From: Bacillus sp. BP-3
GTDB lineage: Bacteria > Bacillota > Bacilli > Bacillales > Bacillaceae_G
NCBI RefSeq assembly: GCF_028401955.1
Contig: NZ_JAQOTJ010000006.1
Coordinates: forward strand, 1 to 64,000
Length of the DNA stretch: 64,000 nt
Direction: 5' to 3'
In this document: in pieces, positions 32,631 through 41,377 of the stretch
Numbering within the stretch: position 1 is the first letter of the stretch
How the letters are laid out: the number at the start of each line of letters is the position of its first letter
Program-made: the position numbers and the translations under genes
Notes under the pieces: model-generated
What the model was told of the DNA's origin: nothing
The model's input: the letters and a program-made list of their open reading frames with translations, nothing else
Database searches by the model: none

Positions 32631-32682
32631 TTAATCAAACGTTTGTTTAAATGGTATTTCGTTTAAACAAACGTTTGATTAA
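32631..32682. promoter_or_regulatory. Paired CAAACGTTTG palindromes in a perfect inverted repeat
   Basis: Two 21-bp arms (32631-32651 and 32662-32682) are exact inverted copies around a 10-bp spacer. Each contains the palindrome CAAACGTTTG in ATCAAACGTTTG(T/A)T context. The palindrome centres are 32 bp apart, three helical turns. This looks like a double operator for a TetR-type repressor, but no such gene is in this region. There is no T tract, so it is not a typical terminator. Confidence 0.45.
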
Positions 32683-32850
32683 CTGACAAATATAAACAAA
32701 AAGCTGTCATGTTAAGTATGGTAAGGTAGTTGCAAAAAGCTTGTAATAATGATAAATCTAAATTTAGAGAGAATTTTTTCAGCATATGAAATAAATAGTT
32801 CCTTAATGTGAAAAATGAAGTTATAGGGCTTCGTGAGAGTGAAAAATGGA

Positions 32851-32909
32851 AGGAGGGTATGCATAGGAATGCTAAGTAAGTGCTTAGCGGCTATTCCTTT
32901 CCCTTTTTT
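32851..32909 (+). promoter_or_regulatory. Leader hairpin upstream of dgkB
   Basis: A strong AGGAGGG (32851-32857) is followed 1 nt later by ATG and a 6-codon reading frame (MHRNAK, 32859-32879). It overlaps a hairpin AGGAATGCTAAG / CTTAGC-ATTCCT and then CCCTTTTTT (32901-32909). It may be an attenuator in the dgkB leader. The rest of 32700-32941 shows no gene. Confidence 0.4.
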
Positions 32910-32941
32910 GATGAATGAGGGTTTTCCTGTGCTAATGTTAT

Positions 32942-33844
32942 ATGAAACGAGCAAGAATTATTTATAATCCAACTTCTGGTCGTGAGTTGTTTAAGAAGAA
33001 CTTACCGGAAGTACTGCAAAAATTAGAACAAGCAGGATATGAGACATCATGTCATGCGACGACAGGTCCTGGAGATGCTACTGTGGCAGCGAGGCAAGCG
33101 GCAGAGCGTAAATTTGATGTTGTGATTGCAGCAGGTGGCGACGGTACATTAAATGAAGTTGTGAATGGGTTAGTTGGAAATGAACATCGTCCAAAGTTCG
33201 GAATTATTCCAGTTGGCACAACAAATGACTTTGCTAGGGCGATTGGTGTACCTCGTTCAATTGAAGAAGCTGTTGATATCATTTGTGCTGGTCAAACAGT
33301 ACCTCTCGATCTTGGAAGAGCAAATGATACATATTTTATTAATATTGCAGGCGGTGGCCGCATAACGGAATTAACATATGAAGTACCAAGTAAGTTAAAA
33401 ACAGTACTTGGACAACTTGCGTATTATTTAAAAGGTATTGAAATGTTACCATCCTTACATCCAACATATGTAGAAATTGAATATGATGGAAAAATATTAC
33501 GAGAAGAAATTACAATGTTTTTGATTACAAATACACGATCAGTCGGCGGCTTTGAAAAAGTAGCGCCGTATGCTTCTATTAATGATGGTTTGTTTGATTT
33601 GTTAATATTAAAAAAAGGATCGATTGCGGACTTAATTAAAGCAGCGACACAAGCGCAGCGCGGTGAGCATATCAATAATCCAAAAGTGTTATATACACAA
33701 GCAAACCGAATTAAAGTACATTCAACAGAAAAACTAATGATTAATTTAGATGGTGAATACGGCGGCGATGCACCGATGGAGTTTGAAAATGTGTATCATT
33801 GTTTGGAATTATTTATTCCAAAGCAAGAAGAAACTACCTTGTAA
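32942..33844 (+). CDS. dgkB: Diacylglycerol kinase DgkB
   Basis: Soluble DAGK-catalytic-domain lipid kinase (300 aa) that recycles diacylglycerol, released by lipoteichoic acid synthesis, to phosphatidate. MKRARIIYNPTSGRELF, the nucleotide-binding VVIAAGGDGTLNEVVNGL and GIIPVGTTNDFARAIGVP are diagnostic, and the length matches B. subtilis DgkB. The ATG at 32942 lacks a good ribosome binding site (only GAGGG about 25 nt upstream), which is odd given the strong one at 32851. Confidence 0.93.
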   Translation: MKRARIIYNPTSGRELFKKNLPEVLQKLEQAGYETSCHATTGPGDATVAARQAAERKFDVVIAAGGDGTLNEVVNGLVGNEHRPKFGIIPVGTTNDFARAIGVPRSIEEAVDIICAGQTVPLDLGRANDTYFINIAGGGRITELTYEVPSKLKTVLGQLAYYLKGIEMLPSLHPTYVEIEYDGKILREEITMFLITNTRSVGGFEKVAPYASINDGLFDLLILKKGSIADLIKAATQAQRGEHINNPKVLYTQANRIKVHSTEKLMINLDGEYGGDAPMEFENVYHCLELFIPKQEETTL

Positions 33845-33858
33845 GAGGTAGTTTTTTT
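33831..33858 (+). terminator. Terminator of dgkB
   Basis: AACTACCT-TGTA-AGAGGTAGTT followed by seven T; the dgkB stop lies in the loop. Confidence 0.9.
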
Positions 33859-33911
33859 GTGAAGAAAGGAAAATGAATACAAACTGAAAAACCGATATAA
33901 AAAATCTTTCT

Positions 33912-34020
33912 TTTTTGGGGGAGGCGAGAGCAACTGGCCATGCGTAGAAGCGGTCAGTGCCTTTTTTAAAACAAAGAAAGAAAGCGAGAGCAGATCATGT
34001 TGTGTTTTGCATAGCAGCTT
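33912..34020 (+). repeat. Dispersed intergenic repeat, copy B
   Basis: TTTTTTGGGGGAGGCGAGAG, CAACTGGCCATGCGTAG, CGGTCAGTGCC, then TTTTAAAACAAAG, GCGAGAGCAGATCATGT and TGTGTTTTGCATAGCAGC. It shares its first half with copies A and E and its second half with copies C and D. Confidence 0.65.
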
Positions 34021-34039
34021 ATATAGAGAAACCTTTTAG

Positions 34040-34085
34040 ATAAGTCATTATAGACTTGAAATAAGTCTTTGATGACTTATTTTTT
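34040..34085 (+). terminator. Hairpin terminator upstream of the gabT promoter
   Basis: TAAGTCAT-TAT-AGACTT pairs with AAGTCT-TTG-ATGACTTA, then TTTTTTG. It insulates the sigma-54 promoter from upstream transcription. Confidence 0.75.
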
Positions 34086-34130
34086 GTGTCGAAACGTACG
34101 GAAACATAAGAGAATCGTGCATTTATAAGT

Positions 34131-34147
34131 TGGCACAAATTTTGCAT
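34131..34147 (+). promoter_or_regulatory. Sigma-54 (SigL) promoter of gabT
   Basis: TGGCAC-AAATT-TTGCAT matches the -24/-12 consensus TGGCAC-N5-TTGCW exactly; the invariant GG and GC are 12 nt apart. It lies about 38 nt before the gabT ATG. The sigma-54 activator gene lies directly downstream of gabT. Confidence 0.9.
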
Positions 34148-34184
34148 TATAAAAGGAAAATGACTAAAAGAGGTGGAGAATATT

Positions 34185-35546
34185 ATGAAAACAAATTTTG
34201 CAAAAGTAAATGAAAATATTCCGGGTTCAAAAGCAGCTTCTTTATTTGAACGCCGTCAAAATATTGTACCAAGAGGAGTAAGCAATGGAATTCAAACATT
34301 TGTACAGTCGGCTCAAGGAGCACTTGTGACAGATGTGGATGGAAATCAATTTATCGACTTTGCGGGAGCAATCGGTACAATTAACGTCGGACATTGTCAT
34401 CCGACCGTTACAGAAGCTCTTCATAAGCAAATCGATCAATATATCCATACAGGTTTTAACGTAATGATGTATGAGTCATATATTGAATTAGCAGAAAAGC
34501 TAGCTGCGCTTGCACCAGGTGACTTTGATAAGCAAGTTTTGTTTTTAAATAGCGGAGCTGAAGCGGTTGAGAATGCAGTGAAAATTGCTCGTAAGTATAC
34601 GAAACGAACAGGGATTATTGCTTTTACAAAAGGGTTTCACGGCCGTACATTAATGACAATGACAATGACAAGTAAAGTAAAGCCATATAAAAACGGATTT
34701 GGTCCATTTGCACCAGAAGTATATAAAGCTCCATTTCCTTACGAATACCGTCGTCCAGCGGGCTTAACAGAAGAACAATATGAAGATTTCATTATTGAAG
34801 AGTTTAAGAATTTCTTAATCACAGAAGTTGCACCAGAAAGTATTGCTGCTGTTGTGATGGAGCCTGTACAAGGAGAAGGGGGCTTTATTGTTCCGGGTAA
34901 AAAGTTTGTGAAAGAAGTACACCGCTTATGTGCTGAACATGGCATTTTGTTCGTTGCTGACGAAATTCAAACAGGATTTGGCCGTACAGGGAAATATTTT
35001 GCGATTGACCATTACGATGTCGTACCAGATTTAATTACGGTATCGAAATCGCTAGGAGCAGGCGTGCCAATTAGCGGTGTAATTGGCCGAAAAGAAGTAA
35101 TGAATGAGGCCACGCCGGGTGAATTAGGCGGAACATATGCAGGAAGTCCATTAGGATGCAGTGCTGCATTAGCTGTTCTTGAAGTAATGGAGAAGGAAAA
35201 TTTAAATGCAAGAGCTGTGCATATTGGAAAAGTAGTGATGAATCGTTTTGATCAAATGGCTAAAAAATATGAATGCATTGGTGATGTTCGCGGATTAGGA
35301 GCGATGTGTGCCTTTGAATTAGTGAAAGACAAAATAACGAAAGAACCGAATAAAGAACTAGCTGCCAAAATTATTGCAGAAACAAATAAGAGAGGCTTGT
35401 TACTATTAACGGCAGGTACGTACGGAAATGTCGTTCGCGTGTTAATGCCACTTGTAATTACGGATGAGCAACTTGAAGAAGGGCTTATGATTTTAGAAGA
35501 GTCGCTTCAATCTTGTTATGGAAAAGTAGATAAAGCGCACGTGTAA
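34185..35546 (+). CDS. gabT: 4-aminobutyrate aminotransferase GabT
   Basis: Class III PLP aminotransferase (453 aa) that converts GABA and 2-oxoglutarate to succinate semialdehyde and glutamate. IAFTKGFHGRTLMTMTMTS, the VADEIQTGFGRTGK motif with the PLP-interacting Asp, and the Schiff-base Lys in TVSKSLGAGVP are present. The ATG at 34185 has AGGTGGAG at good spacing; a GTG at 34173 is less likely. It is driven by the sigma-54 promoter and followed by a dispersed repeat and the activator gene. Confidence 0.95.
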   Translation: MKTNFAKVNENIPGSKAASLFERRQNIVPRGVSNGIQTFVQSAQGALVTDVDGNQFIDFAGAIGTINVGHCHPTVTEALHKQIDQYIHTGFNVMMYESYIELAEKLAALAPGDFDKQVLFLNSGAEAVENAVKIARKYTKRTGIIAFTKGFHGRTLMTMTMTSKVKPYKNGFGPFAPEVYKAPFPYEYRRPAGLTEEQYEDFIIEEFKNFLITEVAPESIAAVVMEPVQGEGGFIVPGKKFVKEVHRLCAEHGILFVADEIQTGFGRTGKYFAIDHYDVVPDLITVSKSLGAGVPISGVIGRKEVMNEATPGELGGTYAGSPLGCSAALAVLEVMEKENLNARAVHIGKVVMNRFDQMAKKYECIGDVRGLGAMCAFELVKDKITKEPNKELAAKIIAETNKRGLLLLTAGTYGNVVRVLMPLVITDEQLEEGLMILEESLQSCYGKVDKAHV

Positions 35547-35550
35547 AAAC

Positions 35551-35662
35551 CTCTTTCTTTTAGGTGGGCGAGAGCGACTGGCCGTGCAAGGAGCGTCTGC
35601 CACTAAAACAAAAGGAGGAAGCAAGTAGCAGTCTTATTGTGTTCTGCGAGGCCGCGCTTGAA
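35551..35662 (+). repeat. Dispersed intergenic repeat, copy C
   Basis: CTTTTAGGTGGGCGAGAGCG, ACTGGCCGTGCA, ACTAAAACAAAAGGAGGAAG, CAGTCTTATTGTGTTCTGCG. Same family and orientation as copy B. The remaining sequence up to 35851 is A/T-rich and shows no gene; it probably holds the gabR promoter. Confidence 0.65.
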
Positions 35663-35851
35663 GCTGTATTAAATATATATTTTAAAAACTTGTTTGCCAC
35701 TGTTCCCATGCTCCCTGTTATATAATGATAAGAAAGCATTATATAAATTGGACGTGTTTGCATATTATGCCTATTAAAAGATAAACTCTGCGGTATTTCA
35801 AAACAGGGTTATGAAACTTTTAAAATATTTAAACCTCAGGGAGTGACTGGG

Positions 35852-37228
35852 ATGGTGGCGGAAAAGGAACGAGCGTTTATGGATTTAAAAGATGTATTTG
35901 AATACGCTTTTGATGAAATTTTTGTAACAGATGAGAAAGGGATTGTCGTTCGTGTAAACAGCATGTGTGAAAGACATTACCAGTTACCGGCGGAACAATT
36001 AATAGGTAAGAGTGTAAAAGAGCTGCAGAAGGAAGGGATTTTTTATCCATCGGCAACTCTTGAAGTGATTGAAAAACAGAAGCCGATTGAACTTGTGCAA
36101 ACAACAAAATCGGGAGAGTATTTACATGTTCGGACGCGACCAGTTTTTGATGATCAAGGCAATTTACGAAGGGTCATTAGCTACTCACGTGATTTAACAG
36201 AGCTCTATCAATTGCGCCAACAGGTAGAGACAATGACTGATCAATTAAAAACGTATAAAAAAGAATTACGAGAAACATATGAACATGAAGGGCTTATTTT
36301 CAAAAGTGCAGCGATGGAGAGAATAGTTGGAACAATAAAAAAGGTATCTGTAGTCGATAGTACAGTTCTAGTTTTAGGAGAGACCGGAGTTGGGAAAAGT
36401 CGATTAGTACGCCATTTACATGAACTGAGCCACAGGAAAAACGAAATGCTTTATGAAATCAATTGTGCAGCTCTGCCAACAAATTTAATTGAATCTGAAC
36501 TATTTGGATATGCAGGTGGTTCTTTTACGGGTGCGCATCGTGAAGGGAAAAAAGGGATTTTAGAATTGGCTCATAAAGGAACGCTCTTTTTAGATGAAAT
36601 TGGAGAAATGCCTCTTGAAATTCAGGCGAAACTTTTACAAGTATTACAGGAAAAAACGTTTCGTTCAGTAGGGGGCAGAGAATTAAAAAAAGTAGATATT
36701 CGCATTGTAGCTGCAACGAATAGAAATTTGCAAGAGATGGTGAAGCAGGGAACGTTTCGAAAGGATTTATACTATCGTCTTAACGTTATCCCCATTCATA
36801 TTCCTCCTTTACGTGAGAGGCAGGAAGACATTTTACCACTCGTTTCTTATTACTTGCAGCATTTTAACGAGAAGTATGGCCGCAATGTGACATTATCCCC
36901 GCATGTGTTGCATGCATTTTTAGAATATCCGTGGGAAGGAAACAACCGCGAAATAGAAAATGTAATGGAACGTGTTGTCATTACCGCGGACGAGCTTGTT
37001 ACAATGGACGATTTACCGTTATCTATGCAAAAGTCGACGATTGAGCAATCGGGAAAAAGTTTGTATGAAATGTTAGAAGAAGTAGAGCGCAGTATTATTT
37101 TAAAGACTTATAAAGTGCACGGATCAAGCTATAAAGTGGCGGAAGCACTAAAGATTAGTCAGTCTGCGGCAACGAGGAAAATTAAAAAGTTTATTGAAGA
37201 GGAAGGGACTTCAATAAATACAAATTGA
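35852..37228 (+). CDS. gabR: Sigma-54-dependent activator of GABA catabolism (GabR type)
   Basis: 458 aa. An N-terminal PAS domain (about residues 10-125, FEYAFDEIFVTDEKGIVVRV) and a coiled linker lead to an AAA+ sigma-54 interaction domain. This has Walker A GETGVGKSRLVRHL, the sigma-54 contact loop GSFTGA (usually GAFTGA), Walker B GTLFLDEIGEMP and the arginine region YYRLNVIPI. A Fis-type helix-turn-helix follows at the C terminus (SYKVAEALKISQSAATRKI). B. thuringiensis has a described PAS-containing GabR activating gabT from sigma-54 promoters, which fits this placement. The ATG at 35852 has GGGAG upstream. Confidence 0.9.
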   Translation: MVAEKERAFMDLKDVFEYAFDEIFVTDEKGIVVRVNSMCERHYQLPAEQLIGKSVKELQKEGIFYPSATLEVIEKQKPIELVQTTKSGEYLHVRTRPVFDDQGNLRRVISYSRDLTELYQLRQQVETMTDQLKTYKKELRETYEHEGLIFKSAAMERIVGTIKKVSVVDSTVLVLGETGVGKSRLVRHLHELSHRKNEMLYEINCAALPTNLIESELFGYAGGSFTGAHREGKKGILELAHKGTLFLDEIGEMPLEIQAKLLQVLQEKTFRSVGGRELKKVDIRIVAATNRNLQEMVKQGTFRKDLYYRLNVIPIHIPPLRERQEDILPLVSYYLQHFNEKYGRNVTLSPHVLHAFLEYPWEGNNREIENVMERVVITADELVTMDDLPLSMQKSTIEQSGKSLYEMLEEVERSIILKTYKVHGSSYKVAEALKISQSAATRKIKKFIEEEGTSINTN

Positions 37229-37234
37229 TAAAGT

Positions 37235-37292
37235 CGCCTTTTTTAGAAGGGCGAGAGCGGGTTATGTAGTGTTCTGCATGATCGCGAGCATC
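37235..37292 (+). repeat. Dispersed intergenic repeat, copy D (internally deleted)
   Basis: CTTTTTTAGAAGGGCGAGAG joins directly to GTTATGTAGTGTTCTGCATG. This is the 5' core of the family fused to its 3' part, lacking the middle seen in copies B and C. Confidence 0.6.
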
Positions 37293-37351
37293 TCATTTTT
37301 TATGTTACATAAAAAGGTATATCATAGTAAATATAAAGGAGGACGAACAAG

Positions 37352-38788
37352 TTGGATAAAAAAGCAATATTAGATAAGAAAGCGATGTACATAAATGGTG
37401 AGTGGATTCATTTGCATGAGCAAATTGAAATTAACAATCCTGCTACGCAAGAAGTGTTTGCTACTGTTCCGAAGGGCGGAGTAACGGAGGCGAAGCAAGC
37501 GGTGGATGCGGCACATGATGCATTTAAGACTTGGTCGAAGTTAACAGCAGCAGAGCGTGCGAATAAATTGAAAAAGTGGTTTACATTAATTGATGAGCAT
37601 AAAGAAGAAATCGCCTCTATTATGACAAAGGAACAAGGAAAACCGTTTGCGGAAGCGCTTGGTGAAGTAAATTATGCAAATAGTTTTGTAGAATGGTATG
37701 CGGAAGAAGGAAAGCGTATATATGGCGAAATGATTCCTGCTTCTCACCCGAATAAACGAATCCTTGTATCGAAACAACCTGTTGGTGTCATAGCAGCAAT
37801 TACGCCGTGGAACTTCCCGGCAGCCATGATTACAAGAAAAGTAGCACCTGCATTAGCAGCTGGTTGTACGGCAGTTGTGAAACCAGCAAGTCAAACGCCA
37901 TTAACAGCGTTAAAACTAGCTGAGCTGGCGCATGAAGCAGACATTCCAAAAGGTGTTTTAAATATTGTAACAGGCAGCGCGAAAGCAATTGCTGATACAT
38001 GGATGAATGATGGACGTGTGAGAAAGGTATCCTTTACGGGATCAACGGAAATTGGAAAAGAATTAATGCGGGGTGCGGCAGAAACAATGAAAAAAGTTTC
38101 CCTAGAGTTAGGTGGCCATGCACCATTTATTGTGATGAATGATGCAGATTTAGATAAAGCTGTTGAAGCGGTAATCGGTTCGAAATTCCGTAATGCTGGT
38201 CAAACGTGCATTTGTACAAATCGTGTGTTTGTGCAAGAAGATGTATATGAAAATTTTGTAGAGAAGTTTCAAAAAGCTGTCGGAGAATTACAGGTAGGTG
38301 ACGGTTTTGCAGAGGGAACAACTGTTGGGCCGCTTATCGATCAATCAGCTGTTGAAAAAGTACAGGAACATATAGAAGATGCCATTCAAAAGGGTGGAAA
38401 GGTACTGAACGGAGGAGTTGCAGAATTAGAAGGTTACTTTGTTCAGCCAACTGTAATCGGCGAAGCAAATGATGAGATGTTATGTATGACAGAAGAAACA
38501 TTCGGGCCGCTTGCACCTGTTGCGAAATTTAAAACAGCTGAAGAAGTAATTGAGCGTGCGAATAATACGCCGTACGGCCTAGCCGCATATGTCTTTACAA
38601 CAAATATTAGCCAAGCATTTCAAATTAGTGAAGCATTGGAATACGGAATTATTGGCTTAAATGACGGTCTTCCATCGGTTGCACAAGCGCCATTTGGTGG
38701 ATTTAAAGAAAGTGGTATCGGCCGTGAAGGTGGTCACTTTGGAATTGAAGAGTATGTAGAAATTAAATATATTTCATTAGGACTATAA
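37352..38788 (+). CDS. gabD: Succinate-semialdehyde dehydrogenase GabD
   Basis: NAD(P)-dependent aldehyde dehydrogenase (478 aa) oxidising the GabT product to succinate. PWNFPAAMITRKVAPALAAG, the catalytic Glu in ELGGHAPF and the Cys in NAGQTCICTNRVFV are typical of GabD. TTG start at 37352 with AAAGGAGG 9 nt upstream; the internal ATG at 37385 is weaker. It completes the gab module. No second sigma-54 promoter was seen directly upstream. Confidence 0.94.
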   Translation: MDKKAILDKKAMYINGEWIHLHEQIEINNPATQEVFATVPKGGVTEAKQAVDAAHDAFKTWSKLTAAERANKLKKWFTLIDEHKEEIASIMTKEQGKPFAEALGEVNYANSFVEWYAEEGKRIYGEMIPASHPNKRILVSKQPVGVIAAITPWNFPAAMITRKVAPALAAGCTAVVKPASQTPLTALKLAELAHEADIPKGVLNIVTGSAKAIADTWMNDGRVRKVSFTGSTEIGKELMRGAAETMKKVSLELGGHAPFIVMNDADLDKAVEAVIGSKFRNAGQTCICTNRVFVQEDVYENFVEKFQKAVGELQVGDGFAEGTTVGPLIDQSAVEKVQEHIEDAIQKGGKVLNGGVAELEGYFVQPTVIGEANDEMLCMTEETFGPLAPVAKFKTAEEVIERANNTPYGLAAYVFTTNISQAFQISEALEYGIIGLNDGLPSVAQAPFGGFKESGIGREGGHFGIEEYVEIKYISLGL

Positions 38789-38789
38789 A

Positions 38790-38827
38790 AAGAATCGCAT
38801 CAACGAAAACGTTGATGCGATTCTTTA
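38790..38827. terminator. Bidirectional terminator between gabD and the M29 peptidase gene
   Basis: AAGAATCGCATCAACG / CGTTGATGCGATTCTT, flanked by A and T runs between convergent genes. Confidence 0.93.
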
Positions 38828-38833
38828 TTCTTA

Positions 38834-40063
38834 TTAAAGTGCCCAATTGCCCTTACGGAAGATTGGTTCATGAGTACCGTCTGCTGTAATACCATCAATA
38901 TCTAGTTCGCCGGAGCCAATCATAAAGTCTACGTGTGTAATACTAGAGTTTGCACCGTTTTCTGCAAGTTCTTCTTTTGACATTGTTTTACCGCCGTCTA
39001 AGTTAAAAGCATAAGCATTACCGATTGCTAAATGGCAAGATGCATTTTCGTCAAATAATGTATTGTAGAACAAAATATTTGTATTCGAAATAGGTGAATC
39101 GTGCGGTACTAATGCAACTTCTCCTAAGAAGTGAGAACCTTCATCTGTTTCAACTAAGTGTTTTAATGTTTCTTCGCCAACTTCAGCTTTGTATTCTACA
39201 ATGCGTCCGTTTTCAAATGTAAGTGTAAAGTTATCAATTACATTTCCAGCATACACTAATGGCTTTTTACTTGTCACATAGCCGTTTACGCCTGTTTTTA
39301 ATGGCATTGTAAATACTTCTTCAGTTGGAATGTTTGCCATGAATGGTACATTCTTTTCGTTAACGCTGCCAGCACCAACCCATAAATGTTTTTCAGGAAG
39401 TTCGATTGTTAAATCTGTGCCTGGTCCTTTATAAGATAATGCTTTATAGTGTTTGTCGTTTAAATAGTGTACTTTCGTATGTAAGTTATCGTTATGTTCG
39501 TTCCACGCTTCAACTGGATTTTCTAAGTTCGCACGAGTAGCTTGGAAAATCGCATCCCATAATTTCGCTACTTGTTCTTCTTTCGGTACATCTGGGAATA
39601 CTTTTGCTGCCCATTCTACAGTTGGAACAGAAATCACACACCAGCTTACTTTGTCAGCTTGCATATATTCACGAACTGTTTTCATCGCTTCCCCAGCTGC
39701 TCGGTTTGCGCTCGCAATACGCTTTGGATCCACACCTTTTAATAAATCTGGATTTTCTGCGTAAATAGACATAAATGCTGCGCCTTCTTTTGCTAGTTCT
39801 TCACGTGCACGTGCTTTCCAAGCAGGGAATTCAGAAAAGGCTTCTTCTGGTGCTAAATCAAATTTTAAGCGTGATAATTGCTCATCTACAAAGTCAACGT
39901 ATACATGTTTTGCTCCAGATTCATAAGCTTTTTTTGTAACAAGACGAACGAACGGAGCAGCTTCAATTGGTGCGCCAATACTTAATGTTTGTCCAGGTTG
40001 AATATTTACTCCGATATTTACCGCAAGTGAAGCATATTTTTCTAAAGTTTGCTCAAATGACAT
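38834..40063 (-). CDS. M29-family (thermophilic) aminopeptidase
   Basis: 409-aa metallo-aminopeptidase of the AmpS/PepS/aminopeptidase T family, a cytoplasmic enzyme releasing N-terminal residues from peptides. Metal-binding segments are recognisable: NIPTEEVFT (Glu), a Glu-rich stretch before EGSHFLGEVALVP, LFDENASCHLAIGNAY (Glu/His) and NSSITHVDFMIGS (His and Asp). ATG at 40063 with AAAGGAG upstream. It is monocistronic, in inverse orientation to the gab genes. Confidence 0.92.
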   Translation of the reverse strand: MSFEQTLEKYASLAVNIGVNIQPGQTLSIGAPIEAAPFVRLVTKKAYESGAKHVYVDFVDEQLSRLKFDLAPEEAFSEFPAWKARAREELAKEGAAFMSIYAENPDLLKGVDPKRIASANRAAGEAMKTVREYMQADKVSWCVISVPTVEWAAKVFPDVPKEEQVAKLWDAIFQATRANLENPVEAWNEHNDNLHTKVHYLNDKHYKALSYKGPGTDLTIELPEKHLWVGAGSVNEKNVPFMANIPTEEVFTMPLKTGVNGYVTSKKPLVYAGNVIDNFTLTFENGRIVEYKAEVGEETLKHLVETDEGSHFLGEVALVPHDSPISNTNILFYNTLFDENASCHLAIGNAYAFNLDGGKTMSKEELAENGANSSITHVDFMIGSGELDIDGITADGTHEPIFRKGNWAL

Positions 40064-40108
40064 ATGTATTCTCCTTTGTTTAAATATTTCTTATATACAT
40101 AATACAGG

Positions 40109-40123
40109 AAAATTCTGAAATTA
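40109..40123 (-). promoter_or_regulatory. CodY-like motif in the M29 peptidase promoter
   Basis: AAAATTCTGAAATTA agrees with the CodY consensus AATTTTCWGAAAATT at about 11 of 15 positions and falls within a TTTATA-17 bp-TATTAT promoter on the minus strand. CodY control of a peptidase would make sense, but the match is modest. Confidence 0.3.
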
Positions 40124-40128
40124 TAAAT

Positions 40129-40156
40129 AGAACCCGATTGTAAGCGGGTTCTATTT
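40129..40156 (-). terminator. Terminator of the first deacetylase gene
   Basis: AGAACCCG / CGGGTTCT stem; on the minus strand followed by ATTTATAATTT. Confidence 0.75.
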
Positions 40157-40158
40157 TC

Positions 40159-41250
40159 TTATTTAATTGCTAACGCAAACTGTTCTACAGTTGTGTTGTT
40201 ATGAATACGGACACGTTTCATGTGTAATAACTCATCTGCTTCACCTTTTGTAATGAATTGTCCAGGTTTCGTTGTTGTCGCAAATTGATAATATTTTTTC
40301 GTTTCTGCAACAACTTGATCATTTACATGGCCAAATGGATAAGCAATCGCAATAACAGGTTTTCCGGTAACTTTTTCAAGTTTCTCCTTCGAACCCCTTA
40401 GCTCAGCTTCATAGTTTGTGATTTTTGGTAAATCTGCATGTGTTGCTGTATGAGATTGAACAGAAAAAATGCCGGAGTTCACCATTTCTTTTATATCAGC
40501 TGTAGATAGAGAACCGTCTGTATCAATAGAATCAGTAATCATATACTCTGTTGCAGTTGGTTTAAATTTATCATCTTTTAGCTTTTGTAAAATATGAAAA
40601 GCGTTTAAATTGTTTTTCATCCCATCATCAAATGTAACGAAAATTGGCTTGTTTACCTTGTTGATGTCGTCCCAACGTTCAAATGTTAAAAGTGTATAGC
40701 CATTATCTTTTAAATACCTCATTTGCGCTTCAAAGTTGGCAGGGGAAACAAATAGGTCTTTAATACCGCTTCCTTCTTTATAATCATCAATCGCATGATA
40801 CATGAGAATCGGTACATGCTGTTGAAAGACAATTGCTGATTTTGTGAGTGGGATTGTTTTTCCATCTTCTTTCACACCATTAGCTTCAATTTGATATTCC
40901 CCGCGCTTACCTTCAAATTCTTTCAAATCGAACGGTAAAGAAAAATGATTTTCTTTTTCTTTAGAAGAGAATGTTTTGACATTTTCTTTTCCGTCAGCGG
41001 TGCGCCAAATTTTGTATTGCACCTCTGTCAGGGAATCTTTTACATCTTTTATATAGATAACAGTGTTTGTTGACTCGTGTGTAATTGGATTCCACGAAAT
41101 GGATCCTTGTGGCTGCACTTTCTCTTCTGCCTTCTTAGTGGTTTGCTGCTTGGAAGTTGCTGCTTCTTTTTTCGGTTCTGTTTGCGTTGTATTACTGCAG
41201 CCAGCGATGAACAGCGTAGAGAGTAGTATAGTAGAAATATATTTTTTCAT
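40159..41250 (-). CDS. Polysaccharide deacetylase lipoprotein (BA0330-like)
   Basis: 363-aa lipoprotein. The signal MKKYISTILLSTLFIAGC ends in a lipobox. A K/T/E-rich linker follows, then a GBS Bsp-like module (about residues 50-130, VIYIKDVKDSLTEVQYKIWR) and a NodB carbohydrate-esterase 4 domain from about residue 145. The catalytic and zinc motifs TFDDG and SHTATHAD are intact, with VPILMYHAID at the domain start. B. anthracis has two such neighbouring genes, BA0330 and BA0331, linked to osmotic stability and cell shape. Anchored outside the membrane, it should act on cell wall polymer. The second copy lies upstream on the same strand. Confidence 0.92.
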   Translation of the reverse strand: MKKYISTILLSTLFIAGCSNTTQTEPKKEAATSKQQTTKKAEEKVQPQGSISWNPITHESTNTVIYIKDVKDSLTEVQYKIWRTADGKENVKTFSSKEKENHFSLPFDLKEFEGKRGEYQIEANGVKEDGKTIPLTKSAIVFQQHVPILMYHAIDDYKEGSGIKDLFVSPANFEAQMRYLKDNGYTLLTFERWDDINKVNKPIFVTFDDGMKNNLNAFHILQKLKDDKFKPTATEYMITDSIDTDGSLSTADIKEMVNSGIFSVQSHTATHADLPKITNYEAELRGSKEKLEKVTGKPVIAIAYPFGHVNDQVVAETKKYYQFATTTKPGQFITKGEADELLHMKRVRIHNNTTVEQFALAIK

Positions 41251-41377
41251 AGTATAAGCATCCTTTAATCAAAGTATAAGAAGAGGCTGCTTTGTTAATA
41301 AAACAGCCTTACAATATATAAATTCATTTTTCCACATATCGGTCGCTGTTATGCGGCAGGAATTTGCATTTATATTA

